Source: Candidatus Kapaibacterium sp. (lineage in GTDB: Bacteria; Bacteroidota; Ignavibacteria; Kapaibacteriales; UBA2268). Taken from it: a DNA stretch of 29,476 nt. Below are positions 1 through 8,824 of this stretch, piece after piece; the stretch's first letter is position 1; each line of letters begins with the position of its first letter. The notes beneath the pieces are model-generated. The model ran no database searches and was not told the DNA's origin. It saw nothing but the letters and a program-made list of their open reading frames with translations. The position numbers were made by a program, and so were the translations under genes. The stretch spans positions 1 through 29,476 of the forward strand of contig JAQIDA010000033.1 in assembly GCA_027858275.1 (NCBI GenBank). Reading direction: 5' to 3'.

Positions 1-1
1 G

Positions 2-1936
2 TCTTCAGACAACTTTGAATTGAGCAACAGATACATATCATTTTCATCAGACGGACAACATTTGATTGAGGTTTCCGCGAATACAATGGAGGTCGCAAAA
101 TGGAGTATCCCCGACGGAACGCTCGCCGATTCTTATGTGCTTGATTATGAAAAAAGCACAGAATTATATTTGTCGACTGACGGCAATTTTACAGCCTTTT
201 TCGAAAACGACAAATTAAAAATCAGCGACAATTTTGAAAAAGCATTATTTAAAGAATTTTCAATTCCGAATCACGGCAAGATTTCATTAGTGAAATTTTC
301 CCGATCGAATGATAAATTCATTTATGGCGATCTGTCGGATACTTTGAGAATTGTTGATATTGCAAACGGGGATGTTGTGTATAGCCGGAAAGGAAATTTC
401 TATTCTGTAAATTACAATTCATATTTAGACCCAAATTTCACTTTATCAGCGGATTTTAATTATATCGGTATAGGTTCAAAAATATATGAAGTCGCATCTG
501 ATACCATCATTAGGGAAATGGAATACTACAGAACAAAACCCGGAAATGAACCGCGATTTTTTCTGAAGCATATTAATCCTGCTGAAGATATATATTCATA
601 CTTCTTCACTGCCACAGGCGGTTGCGGTTGGGGTATGCCGACAACGTTTATAGTTGTGGCGAATGTCAAGAACGACGGAATATCTGAAACTGTAAGCAGT
701 ACGATTCCAAGATTCTCTACAGCATTCGTCGATCCAAATAATTTGGGTAGTGACATTGTGTTGAAGCATTCGTATGACGGTGGATTATTAGCAGCCGGCA
801 GGGACTCTTCTGAGTTTAAAAATGATGATTCTTCAGATAATAACTCAGCCTTATATGAAATATTTGATACGAAAACATCTGAGAACATCGGCAGCGTAAA
901 TTTCAAACCTGATTTTTCTCCGGATAATAAAAATATAATTCGCTTAGAAAACGGAGCTATTGTGGTATATGATTTTTTTGCTAATCCTACCGGGAAAATC
1001 ATAAAACCCGAAGACATGACGATTGTTTCCTATGATGTAGTTGATGAACAATTGTTACTGTTGGAGCATCTCATCAGCTATGGGATATATGACTATCTTA
1101 ACGACAAAATGCTCTTTGCTTGCAATTGTTCTGAACCCGTGCTGATTGAGAAGGGAAAGAAATATTTATGCAAGTCAGATAATCACATTGAAATATACGA
1201 CACATACTCAGGTGAAAAAACAGATGATTACGAATTCCAAAATATCAAAGTACCTGAAGGATACGAAATTCTTACACAATCCGATGATTATTCAACGGTG
1301 GTTTTTGCCTCAAGTCATAATACTAAGCAAACCCCCAAAATGATAGTCTACGATTTGATCAAAGATGAAGTGAAATACAACAACGATGAATTCTTTCTTA
1401 GACATCCTGAGTATCGTTCTCGTTTTCAATTAAACCCTAATAACAAAGTGCTGATCGAGAGATATTATGATTTTATGGGTGATCGATTGCAGGATTACGT
1501 AATATTCTACAATGCGGAAACCGGTGAAAAAATCTGTTCTTATGCATGTTCAAAAAATAAATATACAATTTCTGATAATTTTGAATATTTCTCGGATTAT
1601 GATTGCCCATACGGATTTAAACATAATCGCCTTTGCGAAGAAGTGATATACCTTGCCGTCGAAGAAAGTTATTCACAAGAAGCACAATCCGCAAAAACTT
1701 TCCCCAATCCCGCCAAAGACGAAATCAGGATTGAACTTCCTGAACAATTATTTGGGAAAACATTGACTTTGACAATCAGCGATATGCTGGGTCATAGGAT
1801 TCAGTCTTATACAGATGTCATGAATTCCGTCGACGGACTGTCTGTTGATGTCAGCGGCTTAAATACCGGTATATACTTGCTCACGGCAGAAGCAGACGGT
1901 AAGATTGTCAGGAGCCGGTTTGTGGTGCTTAGGTAG
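2..1936 (+). CDS. T9SS-sorted propeller-like surface protein, 5'-truncated by the window edge
   Basis: The reading frame is open from base 2 through a TTG at 20 with no stop before the edge, so the true start and signal peptide lie outside the window. About 560 residues read as an irregular beta-propeller: short strands with SSDG- and IYD-type turns resembling degenerate WD40/quinoprotein blades, plus phrases such as VVYDF and IEIYDTYSGE. The last 80 residues form a typical type A T9SS sorting domain: a FPNPAKDEI start, a central ISDMLGHRI strand, a LNTGIYLL strand and a basic FVVLR end. By family knowledge this domain sends the protein across the outer membrane through T9SS and is removed on attachment to the surface. 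The specific function is unknown. It is the first of three adjacent T9SS cargo genes. Confidence 0.85.
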   Translation, partial: SSDNFELSNRYISFSSDGQHLIEVSANTMEVAKWSIPDGTLADSYVLDYEKSTELYLSTDGNFTAFFENDKLKISDNFEKALFKEFSIPNHGKISLVKFSRSNDKFIYGDLSDTLRIVDIANGDVVYSRKGNFYSVNYNSYLDPNFTLSADFNYIGIGSKIYEVASDTIIREMEYYRTKPGNEPRFFLKHINPAEDIYSYFFTATGGCGWGMPTTFIVVANVKNDGISETVSSTIPRFSTAFVDPNNLGSDIVLKHSYDGGLLAAGRDSSEFKNDDSSDNNSALYEIFDTKTSENIGSVNFKPDFSPDNKNIIRLENGAIVVYDFFANPTGKIIKPEDMTIVSYDVVDEQLLLLEHLISYGIYDYLNDKMLFACNCSEPVLIEKGKKYLCKSDNHIEIYDTYSGEKTDDYEFQNIKVPEGYEILTQSDDYSTVVFASSHNTKQTPKMIVYDLIKDEVKYNNDEFFLRHPEYRSRFQLNPNNKVLIERYYDFMGDRLQDYVIFYNAETGEKICSYACSKNKYTISDNFEYFSDYDCPYGFKHNRLCEEVIYLAVEESYSQEAQSAKTFPNPAKDEIRIELPEQLFGKTLTLTISDMLGHRIQSYTDVMNSVDGLSVDVSGLNTGIYLLTAEADGKIVRSRFVVLR

Positions 1937-1991
1937 TGATAGAAAGAAATTATCCGACGGTTTGTTTATTTAAAACAGCTATTAGCATAAT

Positions 1992-2016
1992 GGACAGAGG
2001 TTTTAATAAGCTGTCC
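1992..2016 (+). other. short hairpin downstream of the first cargo gene
   Basis: GGACAG (1992-1997) and CTGTCC (2011-2016) are perfect complements around a 13-nt loop, 56 bases after the stop of the first gene. No T-tract follows, so it is not a canonical intrinsic terminator. It may be a 3' RNA end or chance. Confidence 0.25.
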
Positions 2017-2081
2017 TGCAAACGATGAAAAAATAGATACTTAGAGAAGATAATTGTGAAATAGAGGAATATATTTTCTCA

Positions 2082-2110
2082 TTGACTTTTGATAAATATA
2101 TAACTATATT
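2082..2110 (+). promoter_or_regulatory. candidate promoter TTGACT-17-TATATT
   Basis: A -35-like TTGACT (2082-2087) and a -10-like TATATT (2105-2110) are separated by exactly 17 bases. It would drive the gene starting at 2227 with a leader of roughly 110 nt. A second site with the same -10 and spacing lies at 22246-22274. Promoter consensus differs within Bacteroidota, so this is a sequence match only. Confidence 0.4.
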
Positions 2111-2150
2111 ACAGACGCAAAGAAATACGATATAGGCAGATTTTTTATTT

Positions 2151-2181
2151 GGTCTCGTACTTTTGAAATTGACGCGAGACC
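2151..2181 (+). other. 5' leader hairpin upstream of the Ig-like cargo gene
   Basis: GGTCTCG (2151-2157) pairs perfectly with CGAGACC (2175-2181), and a T-G wobble extends the stem inward. It lies between the candidate promoter and the start codon at 2227, so it would sit in the mRNA leader. No T-run follows it, and it matches no riboswitch I recognise. Confidence 0.3.
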
Positions 2182-2226
2182 TGCCGGTTCGAGAGATTAA
2201 TATTTATACTATTAAAGAGTGTCTCA

Positions 2227-5200
2227 ATGAAAAAGCTCCAAACTTTGTTACTAACGGTTTTAGCAATGTTATTTATTGTCGGCTACTCCAACGCAGAAGA
2301 CAGACGTTTTCGTTGGTATATTCCGATAAATGCCGGAGTGAGTTTTGACAGTACTGACGGCAAACCAAGATATATGGACGGATTTGGTCCAAGCCCGGTA
2401 GTCACGTGGGATCAACAAGGAAACACACTGTTTTTAACGAACCATCACATATATGATAAAAACCATAATCGTATTAATGACAAATTTATTCATGAAGAGA
2501 GTTATTGGTATTCTCATGGTGAACAATCTGGTACTAATTCAATGTCCTTTCCAATGGTTGTCCTCATGCCAGGAAGTGACAGTTTAGTGTACTGTGTTTT
2601 TTCTTTTGATCAGGGATTATATGATTCGTTCAATGGTAAATACCACGGTGCTAATTTGTATTTTTCTGTGATAAAATTCGATGTTGACTACACAAAATGT
2701 GAGTTTCTGATTCATCGGCAAATACTCGATACCGAGCTTTGTCATCAGATCGCCCTCTGTCGCCACAGTAACGGTTCTGATATATGGGCCGTCTCTCCAA
2801 AATTCTATAACGGAAATTACATATCATATCTACTGACAGATAAGGGGGTTGTTGATACAGTAATTAGTTCGGGAGCTTATCCGGCAAGATGCTATTATGT
2901 ACATGACAGGATAAGTGGCAAAGGTGTAACAATTGGACCTTATCACAATACTTTCGGACAAATGAAAAGCACTATAGACGGAAATACTATCGCTCGTGCC
3001 TTGATAGACAGTTCCCTAGTTGAGTATTCTGAATTTAACAAAACTACAGGTGTCCTATCAAACATCAAACGTCTCAAAAACCTGCCTGATAATAAGCTGA
3101 AATGGGTATCATCTTTAGAGTTTTCAGCAAATGGTCGATATCTATACGCTAACGGTCATCAATTTGATCTTGAATTGGGTTCTGCTGATGTAGTGTATCA
3201 AAATGCGGAGAAAATAGATCTACTACCGGCTCACCCGTACCCTTCCGCAGGATACGGACATTTTTTTCCTGTAAAACAACTAACTGATTATCAGATGGGT
3301 CCGGATCAGAAAATATATTTTTTTGACCGTTTTTCTTATAGTGGATACGAAATACAGACACAAACAATTTGTGCCATAGAAAACCCAAACAGTCCAAAGG
3401 CTTATGTCAAAAGACATTTAGTTCCAAACCCACCAGGACCTGATTCTAATTTTACTACGGATCTTCCCGAATACGCTCCATGGTTCAATGAAACGAGACT
3501 TCTTTCTATAATTACGGATACTGTGCTGTGCCTTGGCACAGAGCTACGACTCCACGCAATGGGAATGCCCAACAGCTCCTACGAATGGACAGGCCCTGAC
3601 GGTTGGACTTCCGACCTTGCCGAGCCTGTGCGAGAGAATGTGACGGACGAGATGGCAGGTCGCTATTACTTACGTATCTACCGAGACGATGAAGAAGTAT
3701 TTGACAGTTTAGATGTGGTTGTTACTCCGTTGCCAATCGCGGATATCACAGCCGACGGCGGCATTGAGCTTTGCGAATATGACAGCAGAATTCTCCAAAA
3801 TACTGAGCAAAAAGACTATTATATATATGAATGGTCCACCGGAGAGACCTCGGCGACAATCACAATTGACGAACCCGGAATATACATCCTCAGCGTTACG
3901 GACACAATCAGCGGTTGCGAGCAAAGCGACGAAATAACTTTTGTCCCAAAGGATATAAGTCCGGAGATTGAGGCACTCGATCCGGTTGATTTCTGCGAGG
4001 GAGACAGTTGCGAACTCCGGACTCTGGAAACCTATGATAAATATGTATGGTCTACCGGCGATACAAGCGCGACAATCAAAGTCGGCAGAACGAACACATA
4101 TTTTGTAACTGTTATCGACGCTGAAGGCTGCACCGGAAGAAGCAATATCATTAAAATTACAGTTCGCCCACGCCCTGACACTGAGATCGAAGGTCAAGCG
4201 GAACTGTGTGCAGGCACAACAGAATCCTACCGCCTGAAAGAATTCTCCGGTGAATGCGAATGGACAGTTGAAAACGGCACAATTAGCGGCGGTCAGGGAA
4301 CTGCTGAAATAACCGTCCTCTGGGATATTTCAGGCATCGGCAAAGTCCGAGCGGAACAACCCGCCGACAACGGATGCCCCGGACTCGACAGTATAATCGT
4401 AAACATTTTTGAAATCCCGACGCCCAAAATCATGCCCGAGAAAAAAGTCATCTGCGCCGACGGAAACATTGTTTTATATACCCAAGAATCCTATTCGGAA
4501 TATCTCTGGTCAAACGGTGAAACTTCAGCAAGTTTTACAGTTACACAGCCGGGAACATACTCCGTCGAAGTAACTAACGCCGGCGGATGCGTCGGCTCAT
4601 CAGAAGAAATGTCCGTGATAAAAGTCGAACTCCCGATACCGATACTTACCGGAGATTTAGAAATTTGTCCGGGATCAGAAACCACAATCGGACTTGCGGA
4701 TATATACGAAGCATACCTCTGGTCTGACGGCTCAACAAAAAATGAAATAACATTGGACAAACCCGGCGATTACTCTGTTGAGGTTACGGACACCAACGGA
4801 TGTTCTAACTATACCGACTTTACTATATCGCAAATTATCATGTCGATAGACGGTATCGCAGATATAGATTTCGGAGATAAAAGCCCAATCGGGTTCGAAA
4901 AAGAAATCAAACTCATTAACAACAGCGGGCGCAAGATTCACGCAAATAGGGTTCAATTGCAAAGCGGATACGATTTCACATTCCGCACTGAGCCGCTACT
5001 GCCCTGCGATATTGCCTACGGAGACAATCTTTATATATATATCAAAATCGACCAAAGTTCCACAGGGATCAAATCTGACAGTTTATTTGTAGTCTTTGAC
5101 CAACCCTGCGACACTACTATTTCATGCAAATTAAACGGGAACATTCTGCCGCGAATTCTGGTAAGTCTTCCCGATAAGAACGTAGAAGTTAATGAGTATG

Positions 5201-5805
5201 ACGATATAGAACTAAGCGCAAAAGTAATTTTCGGAGAAGAAGAACTGAGCGGCAACTTCAGTATGGAATATAGTGCAATTTCTTCATTTTTCGCACCTGA
5301 TCCAAATCAGAGTGTTGTTGACAATGAACTCAGAATAATCAGCCACAGCGGAAACACGACAATTGGACTTGAGGAAACGAAACTTGCCGGTGACAGAGTA
5401 CTAATACTTCTCAGCAATTCCGACAGTACTGACCTCACGATTGAAAGATTCGAATGGATCGGCGATCCCGCAATAATTGAACTTCAGAACGGTCGCTTGC
5501 GTTCGAACTATTTCTGCGCCAAAGAAATAAGACCTGTTGTATTTTTTGATGTTCCGTTCACAGTCAGTCCCAATCCTGCTACGGAATTCATTGAATTAAA
5601 ATTCATCGAAGACAGAGAGGGACAAGTTCTAATAAACGTCTATAATGTTACCGGTCAACGTATGCTGAGTCAAACCTATAACAAAACCCAAAAGGAACAA
5701 AGTTTTCCGTTGGATCTCAGTGAACTGAGTTCCGGAGCGTATTCCATGGTTGTGTATATAGAAGGAAAGCTGTATAAGCATAGTGCTATTTTGGTGAGAC
5801 GGTGA
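2227..5805 (+). CDS. large T9SS-exported protein with N-terminal propeller and Ig-like repeats
   Basis: The ATG at 2227 gives a clear signal peptide (residues 1-23, basic start, LLLTVLAMLF core). Residues about 25-430 form a propeller-like region ending in a YQMGPDQKIYF segment, resembling the propeller that precedes PKD domains in many Bacteroidota surface proteins. From about 431 to 870 there are Ig/PKD-like modules, four with a repeated Y-x-WS-x-G-x-[TS] strand and a GxYxxxVTxxxGC end, plus one divergent PKD-like module. Residues about 872-975 resemble an ASH-type domain. Residues 1111-1192 are a type A T9SS sorting domain (SPNPATEFIEL start, LSSGAYSMVVY, terminal VRR). It probably acts as a large surface adhesin or scaffold; the substrate is unknown. 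The protein is complete at 1192 residues. Confidence 0.9.
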   Translation: MKKLQTLLLTVLAMLFIVGYSNAEDRRFRWYIPINAGVSFDSTDGKPRYMDGFGPSPVVTWDQQGNTLFLTNHHIYDKNHNRINDKFIHEESYWYSHGEQSGTNSMSFPMVVLMPGSDSLVYCVFSFDQGLYDSFNGKYHGANLYFSVIKFDVDYTKCEFLIHRQILDTELCHQIALCRHSNGSDIWAVSPKFYNGNYISYLLTDKGVVDTVISSGAYPARCYYVHDRISGKGVTIGPYHNTFGQMKSTIDGNTIARALIDSSLVEYSEFNKTTGVLSNIKRLKNLPDNKLKWVSSLEFSANGRYLYANGHQFDLELGSADVVYQNAEKIDLLPAHPYPSAGYGHFFPVKQLTDYQMGPDQKIYFFDRFSYSGYEIQTQTICAIENPNSPKAYVKRHLVPNPPGPDSNFTTDLPEYAPWFNETRLLSIITDTVLCLGTELRLHAMGMPNSSYEWTGPDGWTSDLAEPVRENVTDEMAGRYYLRIYRDDEEVFDSLDVVVTPLPIADITADGGIELCEYDSRILQNTEQKDYYIYEWSTGETSATITIDEPGIYILSVTDTISGCEQSDEITFVPKDISPEIEALDPVDFCEGDSCELRTLETYDKYVWSTGDTSATIKVGRTNTYFVTVIDAEGCTGRSNIIKITVRPRPDTEIEGQAELCAGTTESYRLKEFSGECEWTVENGTISGGQGTAEITVLWDISGIGKVRAEQPADNGCPGLDSIIVNIFEIPTPKIMPEKKVICADGNIVLYTQESYSEYLWSNGETSASFTVTQPGTYSVEVTNAGGCVGSSEEMSVIKVELPIPILTGDLEICPGSETTIGLADIYEAYLWSDGSTKNEITLDKPGDYSVEVTDTNGCSNYTDFTISQIIMSIDGIADIDFGDKSPIGFEKEIKLINNSGRKIHANRVQLQSGYDFTFRTEPLLPCDIAYGDNLYIYIKIDQSSTGIKSDSLFVVFDQPCDTTISCKLNGNILPRILVSLPDKNVEVNEYDDIELSAKVIFGEEELSGNFSMEYSAISSFFAPDPNQSVVDNELRIISHSGNTTIGLEETKLAGDRVLILLSNSDSTDLTIERFEWIGDPAIIELQNGRLRSNYFCAKEIRPVVFFDVPFTVSPNPATEFIELKFIEDREGQVLINVYNVTGQRMLSQTYNKTQKEQSFPLDLSELSSGAYSMVVYIEGKLYKHSAILVRR

Positions 5806-5818
5806 TAAAAATTGTTTT

Positions 5819-5846
5819 TTGAGTCAGATCATTATTTCTGACTCAA
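5819..5846 (+). terminator. perfect 10-bp hairpin between two cargo genes
   Basis: TTGAGTCAGA (5819-5828) and TCTGACTCAA (5837-5846) are perfect reverse complements with an 8-nt AT loop, 13 bases after the preceding stop. A T6 run lies before the stem and no clean T-tract follows, so it is atypical as a terminator. It could instead be an mRNA-stabilising stem. Confidence 0.4.
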
Positions 5847-5905
5847 TTTGAGTTGATTGTGTTTTATACAAGAATACTATTTAAAATTTAAACTACGGAG
5901 ATGTC

Positions 5906-8290
5906 GTGAAATCAATTATCAAATTATTCATTCTGTTGCTAACGTTTTCTACAGTTTCCGCACAATCCTTCAAAATCACTCATCCCAACGGCGGCGAAAA
6001 ATTCGGAATAGGAACGGACAAAACGATCACTTGGGAAGGCTGTGAGCCTGAAGACGAAGTCACTCTTGAGTACTCCGTGGACGGCGGTCACGATTGGACT
6101 ACAATCACAAACAATGCAACCGGATTTGAACATGAATGGAAAGATATTCCGAATTCAATTAGCGACAGCTGCCTGATTAAGGCTTCCCTAAATGATTCAA
6201 CGGCAGATGATGTTATGATTCTTGGCTATGGAACACTTAAGCAAGTTATATACAGCCCTGACGGAACAAAGCTTGCTTCATGTGGCGGAGGCGGCATATT
6301 TATTTGGGATGTTGCCACAGGAGATACTACACTTGGCATACGACAGAATTTAGGATATATTAATTGTGTAGACTACAGCCCTGACGGCAGCAGACTCGTC
6401 AGCGGGAGTTCCGACGGAAGAATCAAGATTTGGGACGCCCAAACCGGAGATGAAATAAGAACTCTCTCAGGTCAAACGGGCTTTGTTTGGGCAGTGAATT
6501 ACAGCCCTGACGGTAACAGAATCGCCGGCGGAAGCCCGGGCAATACAGTCAAGATTTGGGATGCCAATACCGGAGATGAATTAAAAACACTTTCAGGGCA
6601 TACATCGTATGTTACGAGTCTAAGTTATAATCACGATGGCAGCAAACTCGTCAGCGCGAGTTATGACAGTACAATTAGGATATGGGACACACAAACCGGA
6701 GATGAAATAAGAACAATATCCGGTCATACGGGCTTTGTTTGGTCAGTAAATTATAGCCCTGACGGTAATAGACTCGTTAGCGGAAGTGATGATAAGACAG
6801 TTAAAATTTGGGACTCTCAAACCGGAGCAGAATTAAAAACACTCACAGGAAATACAAGTTGGGTTTATAGTGTATGCTACAGTCCCAACGGCAGCAGGAT
6901 CTTAAGTGGGAGTGGTGACGGAACAATCAGGATTTGGGACACTGAAACATGGAATGAAATAAGAACTATCTCTGATAATACGAATTATGTTAACAGTGTA
7001 GGTTACAGCCCTGACGGTAATAAAATCTCACATATATGTAGTGCCGGAACAATCAGAATTAGGGACGCCGAAACAGGGTCGGAAATAAGAACGATTTCTG
7101 AACATACCGTTGGTGTTGAATGTGTAAGTTACAATCCAGACGGCGACAAACTCGCAATCGAATATTGGTCTGGTACATTAAAGATATGGGATACTAATAC
7201 CGGAGAACTGTTAAAGGTATTCTCAGATAATAAAAGGATGGTTCAGAGTATGTGTTACAGTCCCGAAGGTAGTAAGATCGCTTTGGGAGGATATGACAAT
7301 AATACATATTCCTATGCAATCAAGATTTTAGACGCAAATACATACGAAGAGATTAAAACTTTCTCAGGGCAAAATAAATCAATTGAAAGTGTTTGTTATA
7401 GTTTGGACGGTCGCCGGATAGTAAGCGGAAGTTCTAGTGGTGCTGTCAAAATATGGGATGCCGAGACTGGAGCTGAAACAATAACCTTTTCAGGGCATCT
7501 GTACTCTGTTTTCAGTGTGAATTTCAGTCCTGACGGTACACGTATCGTAAGCGGGAGTAATGACAATACAATTAAAATATGGGACTCTCAAACCGGAGTC
7601 GAAACAACAACGATCTCGGGGTTTACCAGCTTGGGTTGCAAAGTTATTTTCAGCCCTGACGGCAGCAGAATCGCTTGCGGTATGAGCGACGGAACAATCA
7701 AGATATGGAACGCCAAAACGGGAGCAGAAATAAGAACTCTTTTAGGACAATCGGGTTATGTTTATAGTATTTGTTATAGCCCTGACGGCAACAGACTCAT
7801 AGTCGGCAGTAATAGAGAAATTAAGATTTGGGATGTCAATACGGGTGCGGAAATAAAAACGCTATCAGCGATTAATTTACCTTATCGCAGTGTAAGTTAC
7901 AGCCCAGACGGAAGCAATATCGCAGGCGGAAGCGATGACGGAATCATAAGAATATGGAATCTTAGAGCAAATGACGTATCAGATTTTTTCTGGTCAATCT
8001 CAAAAACAGACGTTGTTATTGAAAACACGGGGGAAAACAAGACATCAATCTTCCCAAACCCATTTTCTGAGTCAATAACAATTGAATATTCGCTTGAAAA
8101 AGGCATATATATAACGATCAACATTTATAATTCAAACGGGCAATTAGTATCAGCTATTGATGAAGGATTGAAAACCGCAGGGAAGCATTCAGCTTTGTTT
8201 GATGCGGAGGATCTTCCTTCGGGTGCTTATTATTATTCAATAAAATCCGAGGAAAATGTTGAAAGCGGGAAGATTCAGTTGATTAGATAA
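5906..8290 (+). CDS. T9SS-exported protein with 14 WD40 repeats
   Basis: The GTG at 5906 follows a CGGAG ribosome-binding site and opens a signal peptide (about residues 1-19, VSA-Q cut). The ATG at 5901 runs straight into a stop, so it is excluded. Residues about 22-95 form an Ig-like module with PNGGEKF, TITWEG and YSVDGGHDW, common in bacterial surface proteins. Residues about 105-689 hold 14 WD40 repeats of about 42 residues, each with SPDG...SGS...TIKIWDxxTG. Fourteen would make two 7-bladed propellers. Residues 713-794 are a type A T9SS sorting domain (FPNPFSESI, LPSGAYYY, KIQLIR end). It is probably a surface-displayed protein-interaction scaffold; the partner is unknown. Blades 7-9 are most degenerate (IRD for IWD in blade 7, ILD in blade 9). 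Confidence 0.92.
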   Translation: MKSIIKLFILLLTFSTVSAQSFKITHPNGGEKFGIGTDKTITWEGCEPEDEVTLEYSVDGGHDWTTITNNATGFEHEWKDIPNSISDSCLIKASLNDSTADDVMILGYGTLKQVIYSPDGTKLASCGGGGIFIWDVATGDTTLGIRQNLGYINCVDYSPDGSRLVSGSSDGRIKIWDAQTGDEIRTLSGQTGFVWAVNYSPDGNRIAGGSPGNTVKIWDANTGDELKTLSGHTSYVTSLSYNHDGSKLVSASYDSTIRIWDTQTGDEIRTISGHTGFVWSVNYSPDGNRLVSGSDDKTVKIWDSQTGAELKTLTGNTSWVYSVCYSPNGSRILSGSGDGTIRIWDTETWNEIRTISDNTNYVNSVGYSPDGNKISHICSAGTIRIRDAETGSEIRTISEHTVGVECVSYNPDGDKLAIEYWSGTLKIWDTNTGELLKVFSDNKRMVQSMCYSPEGSKIALGGYDNNTYSYAIKILDANTYEEIKTFSGQNKSIESVCYSLDGRRIVSGSSSGAVKIWDAETGAETITFSGHLYSVFSVNFSPDGTRIVSGSNDNTIKIWDSQTGVETTTISGFTSLGCKVIFSPDGSRIACGMSDGTIKIWNAKTGAEIRTLLGQSGYVYSICYSPDGNRLIVGSNREIKIWDVNTGAEIKTLSAINLPYRSVSYSPDGSNIAGGSDDGIIRIWNLRANDVSDFFWSISKTDVVIENTGENKTSIFPNPFSESITIEYSLEKGIYITINIYNSNGQLVSAIDEGLKTAGKHSALFDAEDLPSGAYYYSIKSEENVESGKIQLIR
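6218..7972 (+). repeat. tandem WD40-encoding repeat array, about 126 bp x 14
   Basis: Fourteen in-frame units encode WD40 blades. At DNA level many share blocks such as AGCCCTGACGG and ATTTGGGA, and the units near 6480 and 6720 (coding TGFVW[AS]VNYSPDGNR) are nearly alike. This suggests growth by unit duplication. The repeats are coding, not CRISPR. Confidence 0.8.
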
Positions 8291-8317
8291 TAGAAACAAG
8301 ATGACAGACTCTCTTGA

Positions 8318-8547
8318 ATTGACAAAGAAATCACAATATATTTTATCAATCGCCATTGGCATTCAACACAATAAGTAAGCAATCTGAAAAACGGCGATCT
8401 TAAACTCACAATGACAGCTCCGATAAGTCCTGATCTTATCGCTTGGGTTTTGAGTTGGAGAGAAGGTATTAAATCAATAAAACCGCTGAGCTCAAACATA
8501 AGTTGATTGAGAAGCATGAGGCGGCTTTGAGAGAGTTGCAATTCTAA
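8318..8547 (+). pseudogene. decayed C-terminal remnant of a WYL-domain transcriptional regulator
   Basis: Read in frame from 8318, the DNA encodes INRHWHSTQ, an in-frame TAA at 8372, then VSNLKNGDLKLTM and PISPDLIAWVLSW up to KP near 8485. Shifting one base there (GCT at 8485) continues as AELKHKLIEKHEAALRELQF and a stop at 8545-8547. This order (a W-H-[PS]-[ST]-Q turn, an NGDLxL strand, a DLIxWVLSW helix, then a charged EL...L.EKHEAAL helix) is how I know the C-terminus of WYL-domain regulators. One stop and one frameshift, with nothing coding upstream, mark it as a relic. WYL proteins usually sense a ligand and control nearby genes. Family recognition is from memory and not searched. Confidence 0.65.
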
Positions 8548-8824
8548 ACATCAAGACTATTTCAAAACAGAATATCCAACAAACATTATCCGCTCTTAAC
8601 CGTCAAATCTAATGTGTTGTGACAGATAATTTATTTCAAAAAACTGTGAAAACTGCTTAGAGATATGTCTGTCTTGATATTGAGAAAACCATTGATATAT
8701 AGTGTGACACACAAATAAATAAAGTTAATCATCAGTTCTCAGGGAACGTCTTTGTGATAAAAAAAGAAGAAAAAACAATATATCAGGGGCAATCCCCTAT
8801 AACAAATTTTAATAAGGAATTCCG
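8548..8824. other. intergenic region upstream of hemB
   Basis: No coding signal is visible after the WYL relic. The stretch holds a promoter candidate (8674-8701) and a small perfect hairpin, AGGGG (8785-8789) with CCCCT (8794-8798) around a 4-nt loop. The hairpin lies 27 bases before the hemB start, so it would sit in the leader. I see no riboswitch or tRNA. Confidence 0.4.
8674..8701 (+). promoter_or_regulatory. candidate hemB promoter TTGATA-16-TATATA
   Basis: TTGATA (8674-8679) and TATATA (8696-8701) are spaced 16 bases apart, giving a leader of about 115 nt to hemB. This is a match by eye only; AT-rich DNA produces such matches by chance. Confidence 0.3.

Noticed and set aside
2163..2348. 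61-codon frame overlapping the start of the Ig-like cargo gene
   Set aside because: It is out of frame with a gene that has a clear signal peptide, and it begins inside the leader hairpin region.
3709..4197. 162-codon minus-strand open frame
   Set aside because: It lies antisense within the Ig-like repeats of a well-supported protein and shows no motif, signal peptide or ribosome-binding site.
6218..7972. regular repeats that could suggest a CRISPR or satellite array
   Set aside because: The period of about 126 bp stays in frame and encodes WD40 blades; there are no short constant repeats with unique spacers.
8275..8541. 88-codon minus-strand open frame before hemB
   Set aside because: The same DNA gives a coherent WYL-like peptide on the + strand, while the minus-strand product has no recognisable features.
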